A DNA stretch of 64,000 bases, taken from Rhodocyclaceae bacterium. GTDB taxonomy: Bacteria; Pseudomonadota; Gammaproteobacteria; Burkholderiales; Rhodocyclaceae. Shown here in pieces: positions 54,453-63,982 of the stretch. Location of the stretch: contig JAVBXY010000009.1 in assembly GCA_030824275.1 (NCBI GenBank), positions 62,001-126,000 of the forward strand. The letters run 5' to 3'. Under the pieces are notes generated by a model that saw only the letters and a list, made by a program, of their open reading frames with translations, was not told where the DNA came from and made no database searches. The stretch's first letter is position 1. The number at the start of each line of letters is the position of its first letter. A program made the position numbers and the translations under genes.

Positions 54453-57026
54453 TCAGGCGGCCTGCATTTGCGTGAGGACCTGCGCCGGCTTCTGGTCGCA
54501 GCCGTGGCAGCCGATGCGTCCGCACAGGCGCTCGATGTCGAGTACCGACAGCAGCGTGTCGCCCTCGCCATCGCGGCGCATGTTGCGCACGATGCCAGTG
54601 ACCAGAACGCCGGGGGCGGCGTTCATGGACAGCGTGCTCTGGATGTCGTCGGCAGGCACTTCGGGGATCTCACCGAGGGAATCCACCAGCAGGCCGAGAC
54701 AGATCTTGCCGTGGGTTTTCACCACCACGATCTGCTGTTCCGTGCTGCTGGACTCATTGGTGCCGGAGATCATCTTGTCCAGACGCAGGACGGTAATGAG
54801 TTTGTTCCGGTACATGCGGAATCCAGCAACCACATCGCCCTCGGCGCCGGTGGGCGGCGTCAGCCCGCTGGTGTCGATGGCCTCGACCACGTTGGCGGCA
54901 GGCAGGGCCAGCCAGCGCTGGCCGATGTGGAAGGTGGCCAGTTCGACGCCACTGCCGCTGCCCCTGCGGTTGCTGGTGGCGGCGGCCACGTTGCGTGTCG
55001 TCGCTGCCGGCAGCGCGGCGGAATCGCCGAGGGGGAAGCCGCAGAGGGCGACCACGTCGTTGCGATAGCCGTCGCTGCATTTGTATTCGCGATAGCCGGC
55101 CGAGGTGGCGGCGCCGACGGCGTAATGGCGGTCGCCGATGGCCAGGATGCGGGTGCCGCCGCTGCGGGTGGCGGCGGCGAACTTGCTGCCGATGGCGAAC
55201 TCGTCGCTGGAGGAGGCCAGCACGCGGCCGCTGGCATCGGTGAACAGGGCAAATGAATTTTCTACCACCTGACCGTTGCCGTCGCGCGGCAGGGCGTCGG
55301 CGAGCATGGCGTCGAACTGCGGCGCGGCGTCGAAGACGATGGCGATGCCGCCCACCGCCGCTTCGCCCGCCGGATCGCGCACGGCGGCGGCATAGACGTA
55401 GGTGTGCCGGCCGCCATAGAGGCGGGTGGGCGCGAAATCGGAGACCACGTAGCCCTGCGAATTGGTGATCGACAGGGCACGCGGCACCCATTCCTCGTCG
55501 AGGCGCTGACCGACGAGGCCGCGATGGGCGTCGCGGGAGACGGCAACGACGGTGCCGCGCGCATCGAACAGCACGAGGTTCTCGTATACCGTGTAGAGGT
55601 TGTTGATGTAGGCGAGAACTTCGGTGCAACGGCCGGCCTCGGCCGCATCGATCGCCTGGTCATCGAGGACGCGGCGGAAGGTGGCGTTGAGCGCCCACCA
55701 GCGGCAGTCGTTGGCGCGCTCGTAGAGGTTGCGGTCCATTACGTCGATGGCGAAGGCGGCGCGCGACAGCGAGTTTTGCAGGATCGCAGCGACCACCGTC
55801 TGGTGCAGGTTGCCGATGGACTGCTCGAATACGGCCTGGGTCTTGCGTCCGGCGTTGGAGATTTCCCACAGCAGGGTCTTGGCGAAGGCGGCGTTGCCCT
55901 GGCTGGCATCGATCTGGCGCACCGAGCCATTCCACACCGAGCGGTTGAGATCCTGCTGGATGCGTTCGGCGCGGCGCGGAATTTCCCGCAGGCCGTCGGC
56001 GAATAACGTCGGCTGCCGCATCACCGTGTCGAGCACGGTCTGATCCACGTTGGACAGCAGCACCGAGTCGTCCCGATTGAAGGCGAATTCGAGGGGGATC
56101 AGTCCGAGACCAAGCCAGCCCGGCCCCATGTAGCCCTGATAGCCGTGGGTGCTACAGGCGACGGCCAGATATTCGCGGCCGCCGAAGCGCACCACGGCGC
56201 TGTCCCGGGCCAGGGTCGCCAGCGTGGCGACGGGCAGTTCGGCGCCTACCGGCACCTGAATCGCGGAGGAGCTGGCGATCACCGTGCCTTCGGCGGTGAC
56301 GCAGGCCAGCACGGTCCAGTCGTCCGGCGGCAGCAGGTGGCGGTAGATGCCGCGCATTTCGTCGGTGAGACGGAAGACCAGCGCCAGTACGCCCAGCGCC
56401 GTGCCATCGGCATCTTCCACGCGCCAGGCGTAGACCAGATGCTGGCCCGGCAGCAGGAAGTCGGCGGCGCCGAAATATTCGACGTAGGCGCCGCTGCTGG
56501 CCAGCGTGTCGCGGATCAGCGCATGGCTGCTGGCAGTGACCGGATGGTCCACGAGGCGGGTGCGAATCTCGCCGTCGGCGGTGAACAGCACGATGTCGGA
56601 ATACACCGAATACTTGGCGACGTATTCGCGGAAGCGTTCCTGCATCACTTCGCGGCTGGCGGTGGCATCGAGCAGGAACTCGCGCACGTCGTCGTCGGCG
56701 GCGATGAAGCCGATGTCGGCGGTGCGCTCGAAGAGATTGCGGATCAGGATGTCGATGGCGTTCTGGGCGCGGGCGCGCAGGTCGGCGACGGACTTGTTGC
56801 GGGTCTCGCGGCCGAGGTGATTGAGCAGGTCGCCGGTGAGGCCCTGGAAAGCCTCGCGGGTGCCGGACATTTCAGCGGCAGCGCCGGTGAGCTGGCCGAG
56901 CAGGGTCAGTGTGTCCCAGGCCGCCTGCAACTTGCCGAGCACCTCGCGGTATTCCTCGACGCCTTGCATGTGCCGCATCAAAGAGGCCAGGTCGTCATCG
57001 ATGGTGATGCCTTTGTAGATCGCCAC
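54453..57026 (-). CDS. Cytoplasmic double-Cache protein with C-terminal CheW domain
   Basis: An 857-residue protein. Two regions (about 110-300 and 410-590) have the layout of Cache/PDC ligand sensors (for example IGFIAADDDVREFLLDATASREVM...YSDIVLFTADGEIRTRLVD and later NLYTVYENLVLFDARGTVVAVS). The last 160 residues form a CheW-like domain (LATFHIGQRWLALPAANVVEAIDTSGLTPPTGAEGDVVAGFRMYRNKLITVLRLDKM, then KICLGLLVDSLGEIPEVPADDI). No TM helix is visible, and there is no kinase or MCP tip. Start is GTG at 57024-57026, 9 bases after AGGAGGAG. It may couple a cytoplasmic signal to the chemotaxis kinase. Its location next to nitrogenase genes suggests a link with nitrogen or redox status. Confidence 0.85.
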   Translation of the reverse strand: MAIYKGITIDDDLASLMRHMQGVEEYREVLGKLQAAWDTLTLLGQLTGAAAEMSGTREAFQGLTGDLLNHLGRETRNKSVADLRARAQNAIDILIRNLFERTADIGFIAADDDVREFLLDATASREVMQERFREYVAKYSVYSDIVLFTADGEIRTRLVDHPVTASSHALIRDTLASSGAYVEYFGAADFLLPGQHLVYAWRVEDADGTALGVLALVFRLTDEMRGIYRHLLPPDDWTVLACVTAEGTVIASSSAIQVPVGAELPVATLATLARDSAVVRFGGREYLAVACSTHGYQGYMGPGWLGLGLIPLEFAFNRDDSVLLSNVDQTVLDTVMRQPTLFADGLREIPRRAERIQQDLNRSVWNGSVRQIDASQGNAAFAKTLLWEISNAGRKTQAVFEQSIGNLHQTVVAAILQNSLSRAAFAIDVMDRNLYERANDCRWWALNATFRRVLDDQAIDAAEAGRCTEVLAYINNLYTVYENLVLFDARGTVVAVSRDAHRGLVGQRLDEEWVPRALSITNSQGYVVSDFAPTRLYGGRHTYVYAAAVRDPAGEAAVGGIAIVFDAAPQFDAMLADALPRDGNGQVVENSFALFTDASGRVLASSSDEFAIGSKFAAATRSGGTRILAIGDRHYAVGAATSAGYREYKCSDGYRNDVVALCGFPLGDSAALPAATTRNVAAATSNRRGSGSGVELATFHIGQRWLALPAANVVEAIDTSGLTPPTGAEGDVVAGFRMYRNKLITVLRLDKMISGTNESSSTEQQIVVVKTHGKICLGLLVDSLGEIPEVPADDIQSTLSMNAAPGVLVTGIVRNMRRDGEGDTLLSVLDIERLCGRIGCHGCDQKPAQVLTQMQAA

Positions 57027-57143
57027 TTGAATCTCCTCCTGCCATTTTTTTCGATGCGTTAACTGCCACCGGCCGCTGCTGGTGCGCGGCCGGAAGACGG
57101 TAGGCGAAAATCCTTTCGCCGGAAATACGTCAGCTTGCGTAGA

Positions 57144-57989
57144 TCAGGCGAGAGCCTCCGCGCCGAGCAGCTCACTGATCTCGGCGTCGATGATCTCCAT
57201 GCCCAGCCGCTTGCAGAAGCGCTTTTCCTTGTCGGTGGGCGCGCTGATCAGCGCCCAGCCGGAGGGCTGTGCCGAGCTGTAGATCAGGTCGGAGAACACC
57301 ATGCGCTCCGAATCCCGGTTCAGGCGCATGCCGAGCAGCAGGTAGCGCTTGTCCTTGCGCTGATCCTTGACGAAGGAGGGCACGGCAAAGCCACCCATCA
57401 GCTCGGTGATGTAGTCCACGTAGTCGGCATCCGAGGCGATGTAGCTCGACTTCGGCTTGGGCGAGCCCATGGGCTTGAACAGCACGGGCAGGCTGCGGTC
57501 GGCGTCTTCCGGCTGGATCGGCGTGTAGGTCGTGCCGTCGGAGGCGTAGAGCATGAAGCGGTAGTCGGTGCCGCCGATGCGGGCGCAGCCGAGGATCAGC
57601 AGATGCGGCACGCCAGCATGGCTGTCCTGCAACTGGGTGTCGCGGTTGATGTCGATGACGTAGGGCGGCGCCAGCTCCTTCAGCCAGTCATGCACGGCGG
57701 CGCGGGTCCATTGGGTCTGGCCGTAGGTGGTGTCGAGGAACTTGGTGACCGTGCTGCGGCCACGCTTGAGTTCCACGTTCATCGCCGCGCGGGGGAATTC
57801 GTACATCAGCTTGGGCGCCATCGGCTGGCCATTGTTCATGGCGATGATCAATTGCTCGCTGGTGGCCGGCATGGGCCGTCCGTCGAGCTTGGATTTCACG
57901 TCGGCGAGGACGCCGGGGCCGAGGTAGGGAACGATGCTGCCGTCCTTGAGGCCGGCGAGCCATTGCTGGTGGAGTTCGGACGGGATCAT
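57144..57989 (-). CDS. Uncharacterised protein, possibly SIR2-like
   Basis: A 281-residue soluble protein. The N-terminus WLAGLKDGSIVPYLGPGVLADVK has a GPG in the place of the NAD-site GAG of SIR2-like domains, followed by a helix-strand pattern to the C-terminal LGMEIIDAEISELLGA. I am not sure of the family. ATG 57989 was preferred to 58019 because a -24/-12-like promoter (58022-58037) points toward it. It is divergent from the gene at 58178 and both lie next to draT, so a NAD-linked role in nitrogenase control is a possibility. Confidence 0.7.
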   Translation of the reverse strand: MIPSELHQQWLAGLKDGSIVPYLGPGVLADVKSKLDGRPMPATSEQLIIAMNNGQPMAPKLMYEFPRAAMNVELKRGRSTVTKFLDTTYGQTQWTRAAVHDWLKELAPPYVIDINRDTQLQDSHAGVPHLLILGCARIGGTDYRFMLYASDGTTYTPIQPEDADRSLPVLFKPMGSPKPKSSYIASDADYVDYITELMGGFAVPSFVKDQRKDKRYLLLGMRLNRDSERMVFSDLIYSSAQPSGWALISAPTDKEKRFCKRLGMEIIDAEISELLGAEALA

Positions 57990-58021
57990 GTTGTCGGTTC
58001 CGCAGGAGGATGACGACATCT

Positions 58022-58037
58022 TGCAAAAAGCAGGCCC
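58022..58037 (-). promoter_or_regulatory. Possible sigma54 promoter for the SIR2-like gene
   Basis: The minus strand reads GGGCCTGCTTTTTGCA: the GG and TTGCA boxes have the right spacing, but the -24 box is imperfect. The NifA site next to it (58046-58061) lies only 9 bases upstream, which is unusually close. Confidence 0.4.
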
Positions 58038-58045
58038 GGTGTTTT

Positions 58046-58061
58046 TGTGGTCTTTGCGACA
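58046..58061. promoter_or_regulatory. NifA upstream activator sequence (divergent region)
   Basis: TGT (58046-58048), ten bases, ACA (58059-58061). Its last base is the first base of a full dispersed repeat. It lies 65 bases upstream of the -24 box of the gene at 58178. Confidence 0.7.
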
Positions 58062-58087
58062 AAAGTCGGCGCTGGCGATACGGCGAA
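58061..58087 (+). repeat. Dispersed repeat copy 10 (divergent nif-linked promoter region)
   Basis: Exact core AAAAGTCGGCGCTG, then GCGATACGGCGAA. It sits between a NifA enhancer and a sigma54 promoter, as does the copy at 25115. Confidence 0.85.
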
Positions 58088-58125
58088 TTATTCGCGATTC
58101 CTTCGCTGGCAACGACTTATGGCCT

Positions 58126-58141
58126 TGGTGCGCTTCTTGCG
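58126..58141 (+). promoter_or_regulatory. Sigma54 promoter for the 58.2 kb gene
   Basis: TGGTGCGCTTCTTGCG keeps the GG and GC at the correct spacing, with TTGC in the -12 box, 37 bases before the ATG. Confidence 0.65.
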
Positions 58142-58177
58142 CATCGCGTCCCGATCATTCTCATCAGGGACTACACC

Positions 58178-58732
58178 ATGCTTTTCGATACCTACGAACA
58201 ATCCGGCCTGTTCTTCAACATGAACTTCAAGGACAAGACCACTTCTGGCCTTCAGGCCTACCGGGGTGATCTGGTGCTGACCGAGGGCGAGATCACTGCT
58301 GGCCGTCGTATGCCGCCGGTGGCCACTATCCGTCAGGCGGTGATGCTTGGCAGCGAGGACAAGATTCTGTTTGCCGCTGGTTTTTTCGACGATGTGGCCA
58401 AGCTTCCGCTGTTCGACGAGCGTTACGCCAAGGACTATGCGCCGGACGTGAAGCTGTTGTTCTTCGTCGCCAACATTGCCAAGCCGCTGGTGCTCAGCCT
58501 GAGCGGCACCACCGCTGCGCTGGTGCCGCTGGAGGATGGTCTGGTCTGGAACGAACTGCTCGACGAGCTGCGTCTGGAAAAGGACGACCTCAAGGGCCAG
58601 TCCGCCGCCGACAAGCTGTTGACGGTGCAGGGCGCGCTCAAGGAATACAAGGCCAAGGGCGATGCGGTCGGCATCGACGAGGCCAAGACCCGCACCGTCG
58701 CGGTCAAGCTGGGTGGTCGTGGCCCGGTTTGA
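58178..58732 (+). CDS. Uncharacterised NifA-regulated protein
   Basis: Family not recognised. The 184-residue product has no signal or TM helix: it opens LFDTYEQSGLFFNMNFKDKTTSGLQAYRGDLVLTEGEITAGRRMP, contains ILFAAGFFDDVAKLPLFDERYAKDYAPDVKLLFFVANIAKPLVLSLSG, and ends in a Lys/Glu-rich helix (LEKDDLKGQSAADKLLTVQGALKEYKAKG). Start at 58178 lies downstream of a sigma54 promoter, a NifA site and a dispersed repeat, so it is most probably expressed with nitrogenase. It converges on draT and is divergent from the possible SIR2-like gene. Confidence 0.8.
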   Translation: MLFDTYEQSGLFFNMNFKDKTTSGLQAYRGDLVLTEGEITAGRRMPPVATIRQAVMLGSEDKILFAAGFFDDVAKLPLFDERYAKDYAPDVKLLFFVANIAKPLVLSLSGTTAALVPLEDGLVWNELLDELRLEKDDLKGQSAADKLLTVQGALKEYKAKGDAVGIDEAKTRTVAVKLGGRGPV

Positions 58733-58747
58733 GGGCCTATCCCCCAA

Positions 58748-58768
58748 CCCCTTCCCCGAGGGAAGGGG
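58748..58768. terminator. Hairpin between convergent genes
   Basis: CCCCTTCCC (58748-58756) and GGGAAGGGG (58760-58768) form a perfect 9-bp stem in the 39-base gap between the 58.2 kb gene and draT. Likely bidirectional terminator, without a strong T run. Confidence 0.6.
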
Positions 58769-58771
58769 CGG

Positions 58772-59671
58772 CTATACCGCAGCAAGGCGGACCCGGTAGA
58801 GTCCGCCGATCACCACGTATTCGTTTTCTCCCTTGAGCATGCCGGGCAGGAGCTGGCTGAAGAAAGCCAGCTTCGGCAGCGGCACGTCCACCGCCAGCAC
58901 GCTGTCGCCGAATTCGCCGGCGCGCTCGCGGGAACGGGAAAAGGAACTGATGTTGTTGAGCAGCACGACCTTCTCGCCATGCCCTGTGTCGGAAATGGTC
59001 TCGTGCTCGGCCAGGCGGTTCACGCCGCGATACAGGCGGATGTGGCTGCGCTGCGGGAACTGCCGCGTCACTTCGTACTGGCTATAGGCGTAGAGCAGGT
59101 CGAGCTGGGATTCCAGCGCATTGGTGCCATACAGGCCCTGTACCCGCATTTCCACATAGCGCTGCCAGGCGGCGCTGCCGGGTTCCCGTAGCGGTTCGCC
59201 ATGGTGGCGCGGGTTGAGGCCGAAGCGGGATTCCACCCAGCCCTTGAGTACGGCCGCCTCGCGGCTTTCTGCATCGAAGGCCCAGCCGCGCACTATGCGC
59301 AGATAGTTTGCGCGGGCGCGGGACTTTCCCGTCGCCGCCGTCAGGCCGGCTTCTTCTGGATGGCTCAGGCGGAAGTGGTTCTCCATGTAGGCCATGAAGC
59401 GGGCCGCGCGTTCGGCCGCGTCGTCGATGTCGTCGAGCAGATCGAACAGCGGTTTGTGCAGCGAGGCCACACCGTCGATGTGCAGGGCCGTCGGATGCAG
59501 TTGATAGGTCAGGCCGCCGAGGATCGCCGCCGGCAGGTTGCAGCGGTTGATGGGCAGTCGCGCCGATTTAGGCAAACCCGCGCTCTTGTCGGGGCCACTA
59601 CAAAACGTGGGCGCGCTGTCGCATGCCAGCCATTCCATGGTTTCGCTGTCGTTCGTGGAAAGGCTTTTCAT
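58772..59671 (-). CDS. draT: NAD-dinitrogenase reductase ADP-ribosyltransferase DraT
   Basis: A 299-residue enzyme that puts ADP-ribose from NAD on the NifH arginine (Arg102 here) when ammonium or darkness/energy stress is sensed. Marks are INRCNLPAAILGGLTYQLHPTALHIDGVASLHKPLFDLLDDID, the segment YVEMRVQGLYGTNALESQLDLLYAYSQYEV and the RLYRGVNRL strand. The start at 59671 (MKSLSTNDSE) was chosen; the very long open frame beyond it runs antisense through nifH and nifD. It is divergent from nifH, and the NifA site of nifH lies in its first codons. draG is 23 kb away. Confidence 0.93.
   Translation of the reverse strand: MKSLSTNDSETMEWLACDSAPTFCSGPDKSAGLPKSARLPINRCNLPAAILGGLTYQLHPTALHIDGVASLHKPLFDLLDDIDDAAERAARFMAYMENHFRLSHPEEAGLTAATGKSRARANYLRIVRGWAFDAESREAAVLKGWVESRFGLNPRHHGEPLREPGSAAWQRYVEMRVQGLYGTNALESQLDLLYAYSQYEVTRQFPQRSHIRLYRGVNRLAEHETISDTGHGEKVVLLNNISSFSRSRERAGEFGDSVLAVDVPLPKLAFFSQLLPGMLKGENEYVVIGGLYRVRLAAV
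59587..59602 (+). promoter_or_regulatory. NifA upstream activator sequence (nifH)
   Basis: TGT (59587-59589), ten bases, ACA (59600-59602), about 99 bases before the -24 box, inside the 5' end of draT. Confidence 0.75.
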
Positions 59672-59700
59672 TACAGGGGCTTGGATAGATTCGGAGTGGG

Positions 59701-59716
59701 TGGCACGCTCATTGCA
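59701..59716 (+). promoter_or_regulatory. Sigma54 promoter for nifHDK
   Basis: TGGCACGCTCATTGCA matches the -24/-12 consensus. The leader to the nifH ATG is about 60 bases. Confidence 0.92.
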
Positions 59717-59776
59717 GAAGTATCGCCGGGAGCACGGGATTCCCCCCAACGCCCGAGAGATTCTGATTTCAAATAA

Positions 59777-60679
<903 letters not shown>

Positions 60680-60707
60680 GTAGTACGAGTAGTAACGCAG
60701 TACGACT

Positions 60708-60754
60708 CCCCGGCGCGATCTGGTTGTTCTCCAGCATCCCGCCCCGCGCCGGGG
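60708..60754 (+). promoter_or_regulatory. Hairpin in the nifH-nifD intergenic region
   Basis: CCCCGGCGCG (60708-60717) and CGCGCCGGGG (60745-60754) form a perfect 10-bp stem with a 27-base loop. It probably stabilises the nifH 3' end or attenuates transcription so that NifH exceeds NifDK. Confidence 0.6.
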
Positions 60755-60814
60755 CTTACCTAATCGTGAGACGTGTGCGCATATTGGCGTCACGGCTCGA
60801 TAAGGAGAAGCAAG

Positions 60815-62290
60815 ATGTCCGCATTGACGCGTGAAGAAACCGAAGCCCTCATCCAGGAGGTGCTCGAGGTTTACCCGGAAAAGGCCAAGAAGGACCGTGC
60901 GAAGCATCTCGCGGTCAACGACCAGGCCGTCGAACAATCCAAGAAGTGCATCACTTCCAACCGCAAATCGCTGCCTGGTGTCATGACCATCCGCGGCTGT
61001 GCCTACGCCGGTTCCAAGGGCGTGGTGTGGGGTCCGATCAAGGACATGATCCACATCTCTCATGGCCCCGTCGGCTGCGGTCAGTACTCCCGTGCCGGTC
61101 GTCGTAACTACTACGTCGGCACCACCGGCGTGGATACCTTCGGCACCATGAACTTTACCTCCGACTTTCAGGAGAAGGACATCGTTTTCGGCGGCGACAA
61201 GAAGCTCGCCAAGCTGATTAACGAAGTCGAACTGCTGTTCCCGCTGCACAGGGGTATTTCGGTTCAGTCCGAGTGCCCGATCGGCCTTATCGGTGATGAC
61301 ATCGAAGCCGTCTCCAAGAAGGGTGCCAAGGAAATCGGCAAGCCCATCGTTCCGGTGCGCTGCGAAGGTTTCCGTGGAGTTTCCCAGTCTCTTGGTCACC
61401 ACATCGCCAACGACGCGGTGCGTGATTGGGTTCTCGATGCCCGTGACGGTGCTCCGTTCGAGTCGACGCCTTACGACGTGTCGATCATCGGCGACTACAA
61501 CATCGGCGGCGACGCCTGGGCCTCGCGCATCCTCCTCGAAGAGATGGGTCTGCGTGTGGTTTCTCAGTGGTCCGGCGACGGCACCTTGGCTGAGATGGAG
61601 AAGACCCCCAAGGTCAAGCTCAACCTCCTCCACTGCTACCGTTCGATGAACTACATCAGCCGTCACATGGAAGAGAAGTACGGCATACCATGGCTTGAGT
61701 ACAACTTCTTCGGCCCGACCAAGATCGCTGAGTCGCTGCGCGCTATCGCTGCGCACTTCGACGACAAGATCAAGGAAGGTGCAGAGAAGGTCATCGCTCG
61801 CTACCAGCCGATGATGGATGCTGTCATCGCCAAGTACAAGCCGCGTCTCGGCGGCAAGACCGTTATGCTCTACGTCGGCGGCCTGCGCCCCCGTCACGTC
61901 ATCGGTGCCTACGAGGATCTGGGCATGGAAGTGACCGGTACCGGCTACGAGTTCGCCCACGGCGATGACTACGACCGCACCATCAAGGAAATGGGTAACG
62001 CCACCCTGCTGTATGACGACGTCACTGGCTTCGAGCTGGAGGAGTTCGTCAAGAAGCTGAACCCCGACCTCGTCGGCTCCGGCATCAAGGAGAAGTACGT
62101 GTTCCAGAAGATGGGCATCCCGCTGCGCCAGATGCACTCCTGGGACTACTCCGGTCCGTACCACGGCTACGACGGCTTCGCCATCTTCGCCCGCGACATG
62201 GACATGGCGATCTCCAGCCCGACCTTCAAGAACCTCGTCCCGCCCTGGAAGAAGAAGTCCGAGACGGAAGAGCTGAAGAAGGCCGCCTGA
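60815..62290 (+). CDS. nifD: Nitrogenase MoFe protein alpha chain NifD
   Basis: A 491-residue subunit. P-cluster cysteines lie in [18 protein letters not shown] and [11 protein letters not shown]; the FeMo-cofactor Cys is in [12 protein letters not shown] and the His ligand in [22 protein letters not shown]. The start at 60815 follows AAGGAG; the open frame upstream is not used by family members. With NifK it forms the alpha2beta2 tetramer in which nitrogen is reduced. Confidence 0.99.
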   Translation: MSALTREETEALIQEVLEVYPEKAKKDRAKHLAVNDQAVEQSKKCITSNRKSLPGVMTIRGCAYAGSKGVVWGPIKDMIHISHGPVGCGQYSRAGRRNYYVGTTGVDTFGTMNFTSDFQEKDIVFGGDKKLAKLINEVELLFPLHRGISVQSECPIGLIGDDIEAVSKKGAKEIGKPIVPVRCEGFRGVSQSLGHHIANDAVRDWVLDARDGAPFESTPYDVSIIGDYNIGGDAWASRILLEEMGLRVVSQWSGDGTLAEMEKTPKVKLNLLHCYRSMNYISRHMEEKYGIPWLEYNFFGPTKIAESLRAIAAHFDDKIKEGAEKVIARYQPMMDAVIAKYKPRLGGKTVMLYVGGLRPRHVIGAYEDLGMEVTGTGYEFAHGDDYDRTIKEMGNATLLYDDVTGFELEEFVKKLNPDLVGSGIKEKYVFQKMGIPLRQMHSWDYSGPYHGYDGFAIFARDMDMAISSPTFKNLVPPWKKKSETEELKKAA

Positions 62291-62326
62291 GGCGCCGGAA
62301 GCAAGCAGGAAACTCCCTCAACCTAT

Positions 62327-62355
62327 GCCCGCATCCACGCATGAGTGGTGCGGGC
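62327..62355 (+). promoter_or_regulatory. Hairpin before nifK
   Basis: GCCCGCA (62327-62333) pairs with TGCGGGC (62349-62355), with an inner CCAC/GTGG stem after a one-base bulge. It lies just before the nifK ribosome site AAGGAG and may tune the nifD:nifK ratio. Confidence 0.55.
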
Positions 62356-62368
62356 CAAGGAGATGAAG

Positions 62369-63937
62369 ATGCAAACCGTAGATGAAGTCAAGCCGTGTTA
62401 CCCGCTGTTCCGTGACGACGACTACAAGGCCTCGATCAAGGCCAAGCAGGATCTCTTCGAAGAGAAGCATCCTGAAGCCAAGATCAAGGAAGTGTTCGAA
62501 TGGACCACGACCAAGGAATATCAGGACCTCAATTTCAAGCGCGAGGCACTGACCATTGATCCGGCCAAGGCCTGCCAGCCGCTCGGCGCCGTGCTCTGCT
62601 CGCTCGGCTTCGAGAAGACCATGCCGTATGTGCATGGCTCCCAGGGCTGTGTTGCCTACTTCCGTTCCTACTTCAACCGTCACTTCAAAGAGCCGATCGC
62701 CTGCGTTTCGGATTCAATGACGGAAGATGCAGCCGTTTTCGGCGGCCAGAAGAACATGTTCGACGGCCTCGAAAACTGCAAGGCGATCTACAAGCCGGAC
62801 ATGATCGCTGTCTCCACCACCTGCATGGCCGAGGTGATCGGTGATGACTTGAACGCCTTCATCAACAACACGAAGAAGGAAGGTCACATCCCCCAGGACT
62901 ACCCGGTCCCCTTCGCCCACACGCCGTCCTTCGTCGGTTCGCACACGACCGGCTGGGACAACATGTTCGAAGGCATCGCCCGCTACTTCACCCTGAACCA
63001 CATGGAAGGCAAAGTGGTCGGCTCGAACAAGAAGATCAACCTTGTTCCCGGCTTCGAAACCTACCTGGGCAACTTCAAGGTCCTGAAGCGCATGCTGACC
63101 GAGATGGGCGTCGATAGCGTCGTCCTGTCCGACCCGACCGAAGTTCTGGATACCCCGGCCGATGGCGAGTACCGCATGTATGCCGGCGGTACCACCCAGG
63201 CCGAGATCAAGGACGCGCCGAACGCCATCACCACCATCCTGGTGCAGCCGTGGCAGCTCGACAAGACCAAGAAGCTGGTCGAAAACACCTGGAACCAGTC
63301 CGTGCCCAAGCTCAACGTCCCCATGGGCGTCGAGTGGACCGACGAGTTCCTGATGAAGATCTCCGAGCTGACCGGCAAGGAAATCCCCGAGTCCCTGGCC
63401 AAGGAACGCGGCCGCCTGGCGGACATGATGTCGGACAGCCACGCCTGGCTGCACGGCAAGAAGTTCGCCCTCTACGGCGATCCGGACTTTGTCATGGGTA
63501 TGGTCAAGATCCTGCTGGAATGCGGTGCCGAGCCGACGCACGTCGTTAGCCACAACGGCGGCAAGCGCTGGAAGAAGGCCATGGAAGCCATGCTCGCCGA
63601 GAACCCCTTCGGCAGCAACGCCACGGTGCACATCGGTGCCGACCTCTGGCATCTGCGCAGCCTGTGCTTCACCGAGAAGCCGGATTTCCTCATCGGCAAC
63701 AGCTACGGCAAGTACATCCAGCGCGACACCCTGTACAAGGGCGAGAAGTTCGAGGTACCGCTGATCCGCATCGGCTTCCCGATCTTCGACCGTCACCATC
63801 TGCACCGGATGACGACCCTGGGCTACGAAGGTGGCATGTACGTGGTGACCACGCTGGTGAATGCCGTGCTCGAACAGCTCGACAAGGAAACCTCCGGCAT
63901 GGGTACCACTGACTACAACTTCGACCTGGTTCGCTGA
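62369..63937 (+). CDS. nifK: Nitrogenase MoFe protein beta chain NifK
   Basis: A 522-residue subunit. P-cluster cysteines lie in KACQPLGAVLCSLGF (the first), GSQGCVAYFRSYFNRHFKEP (second) and TTCMAEVIGDD (third). The N-terminal extension MQTVDEVKPCYPLFRDDDY is typical of group I nitrogenases. Start at 62369 has AAGGAG six bases upstream; ATG 62345 and 62363 are less likely. It ends with the conserved YNFDLVR. Confidence 0.99.
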   Translation: MQTVDEVKPCYPLFRDDDYKASIKAKQDLFEEKHPEAKIKEVFEWTTTKEYQDLNFKREALTIDPAKACQPLGAVLCSLGFEKTMPYVHGSQGCVAYFRSYFNRHFKEPIACVSDSMTEDAAVFGGQKNMFDGLENCKAIYKPDMIAVSTTCMAEVIGDDLNAFINNTKKEGHIPQDYPVPFAHTPSFVGSHTTGWDNMFEGIARYFTLNHMEGKVVGSNKKINLVPGFETYLGNFKVLKRMLTEMGVDSVVLSDPTEVLDTPADGEYRMYAGGTTQAEIKDAPNAITTILVQPWQLDKTKKLVENTWNQSVPKLNVPMGVEWTDEFLMKISELTGKEIPESLAKERGRLADMMSDSHAWLHGKKFALYGDPDFVMGMVKILLECGAEPTHVVSHNGGKRWKKAMEAMLAENPFGSNATVHIGADLWHLRSLCFTEKPDFLIGNSYGKYIQRDTLYKGEKFEVPLIRIGFPIFDRHHLHRMTTLGYEGGMYVVTTLVNAVLEQLDKETSGMGTTDYNFDLVR

Positions 63938-63954
63938 TCACACTGTAGCGATCA

Positions 63955-63982
63955 CGACGGGAACGGGCGACCGTTCCCGTCG
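63955..63982 (+). terminator. Hairpin after nifK
   Basis: CGACGGGAACG (63955-63965) and CGTTCCCGTCG (63972-63982) form a perfect 11-bp stem with a 6-base loop. No T run follows, so it may be a processing or stability element in a longer nif operon or a weak terminator. Confidence 0.6.

Noticed and set aside
59585..59602. Repeat-like AAAACGTGGGCGCG near the draT start
   Set aside because: It differs from AAAAGTCGGCGCTG at several positions and is explained by the draT coding and the NifA site.
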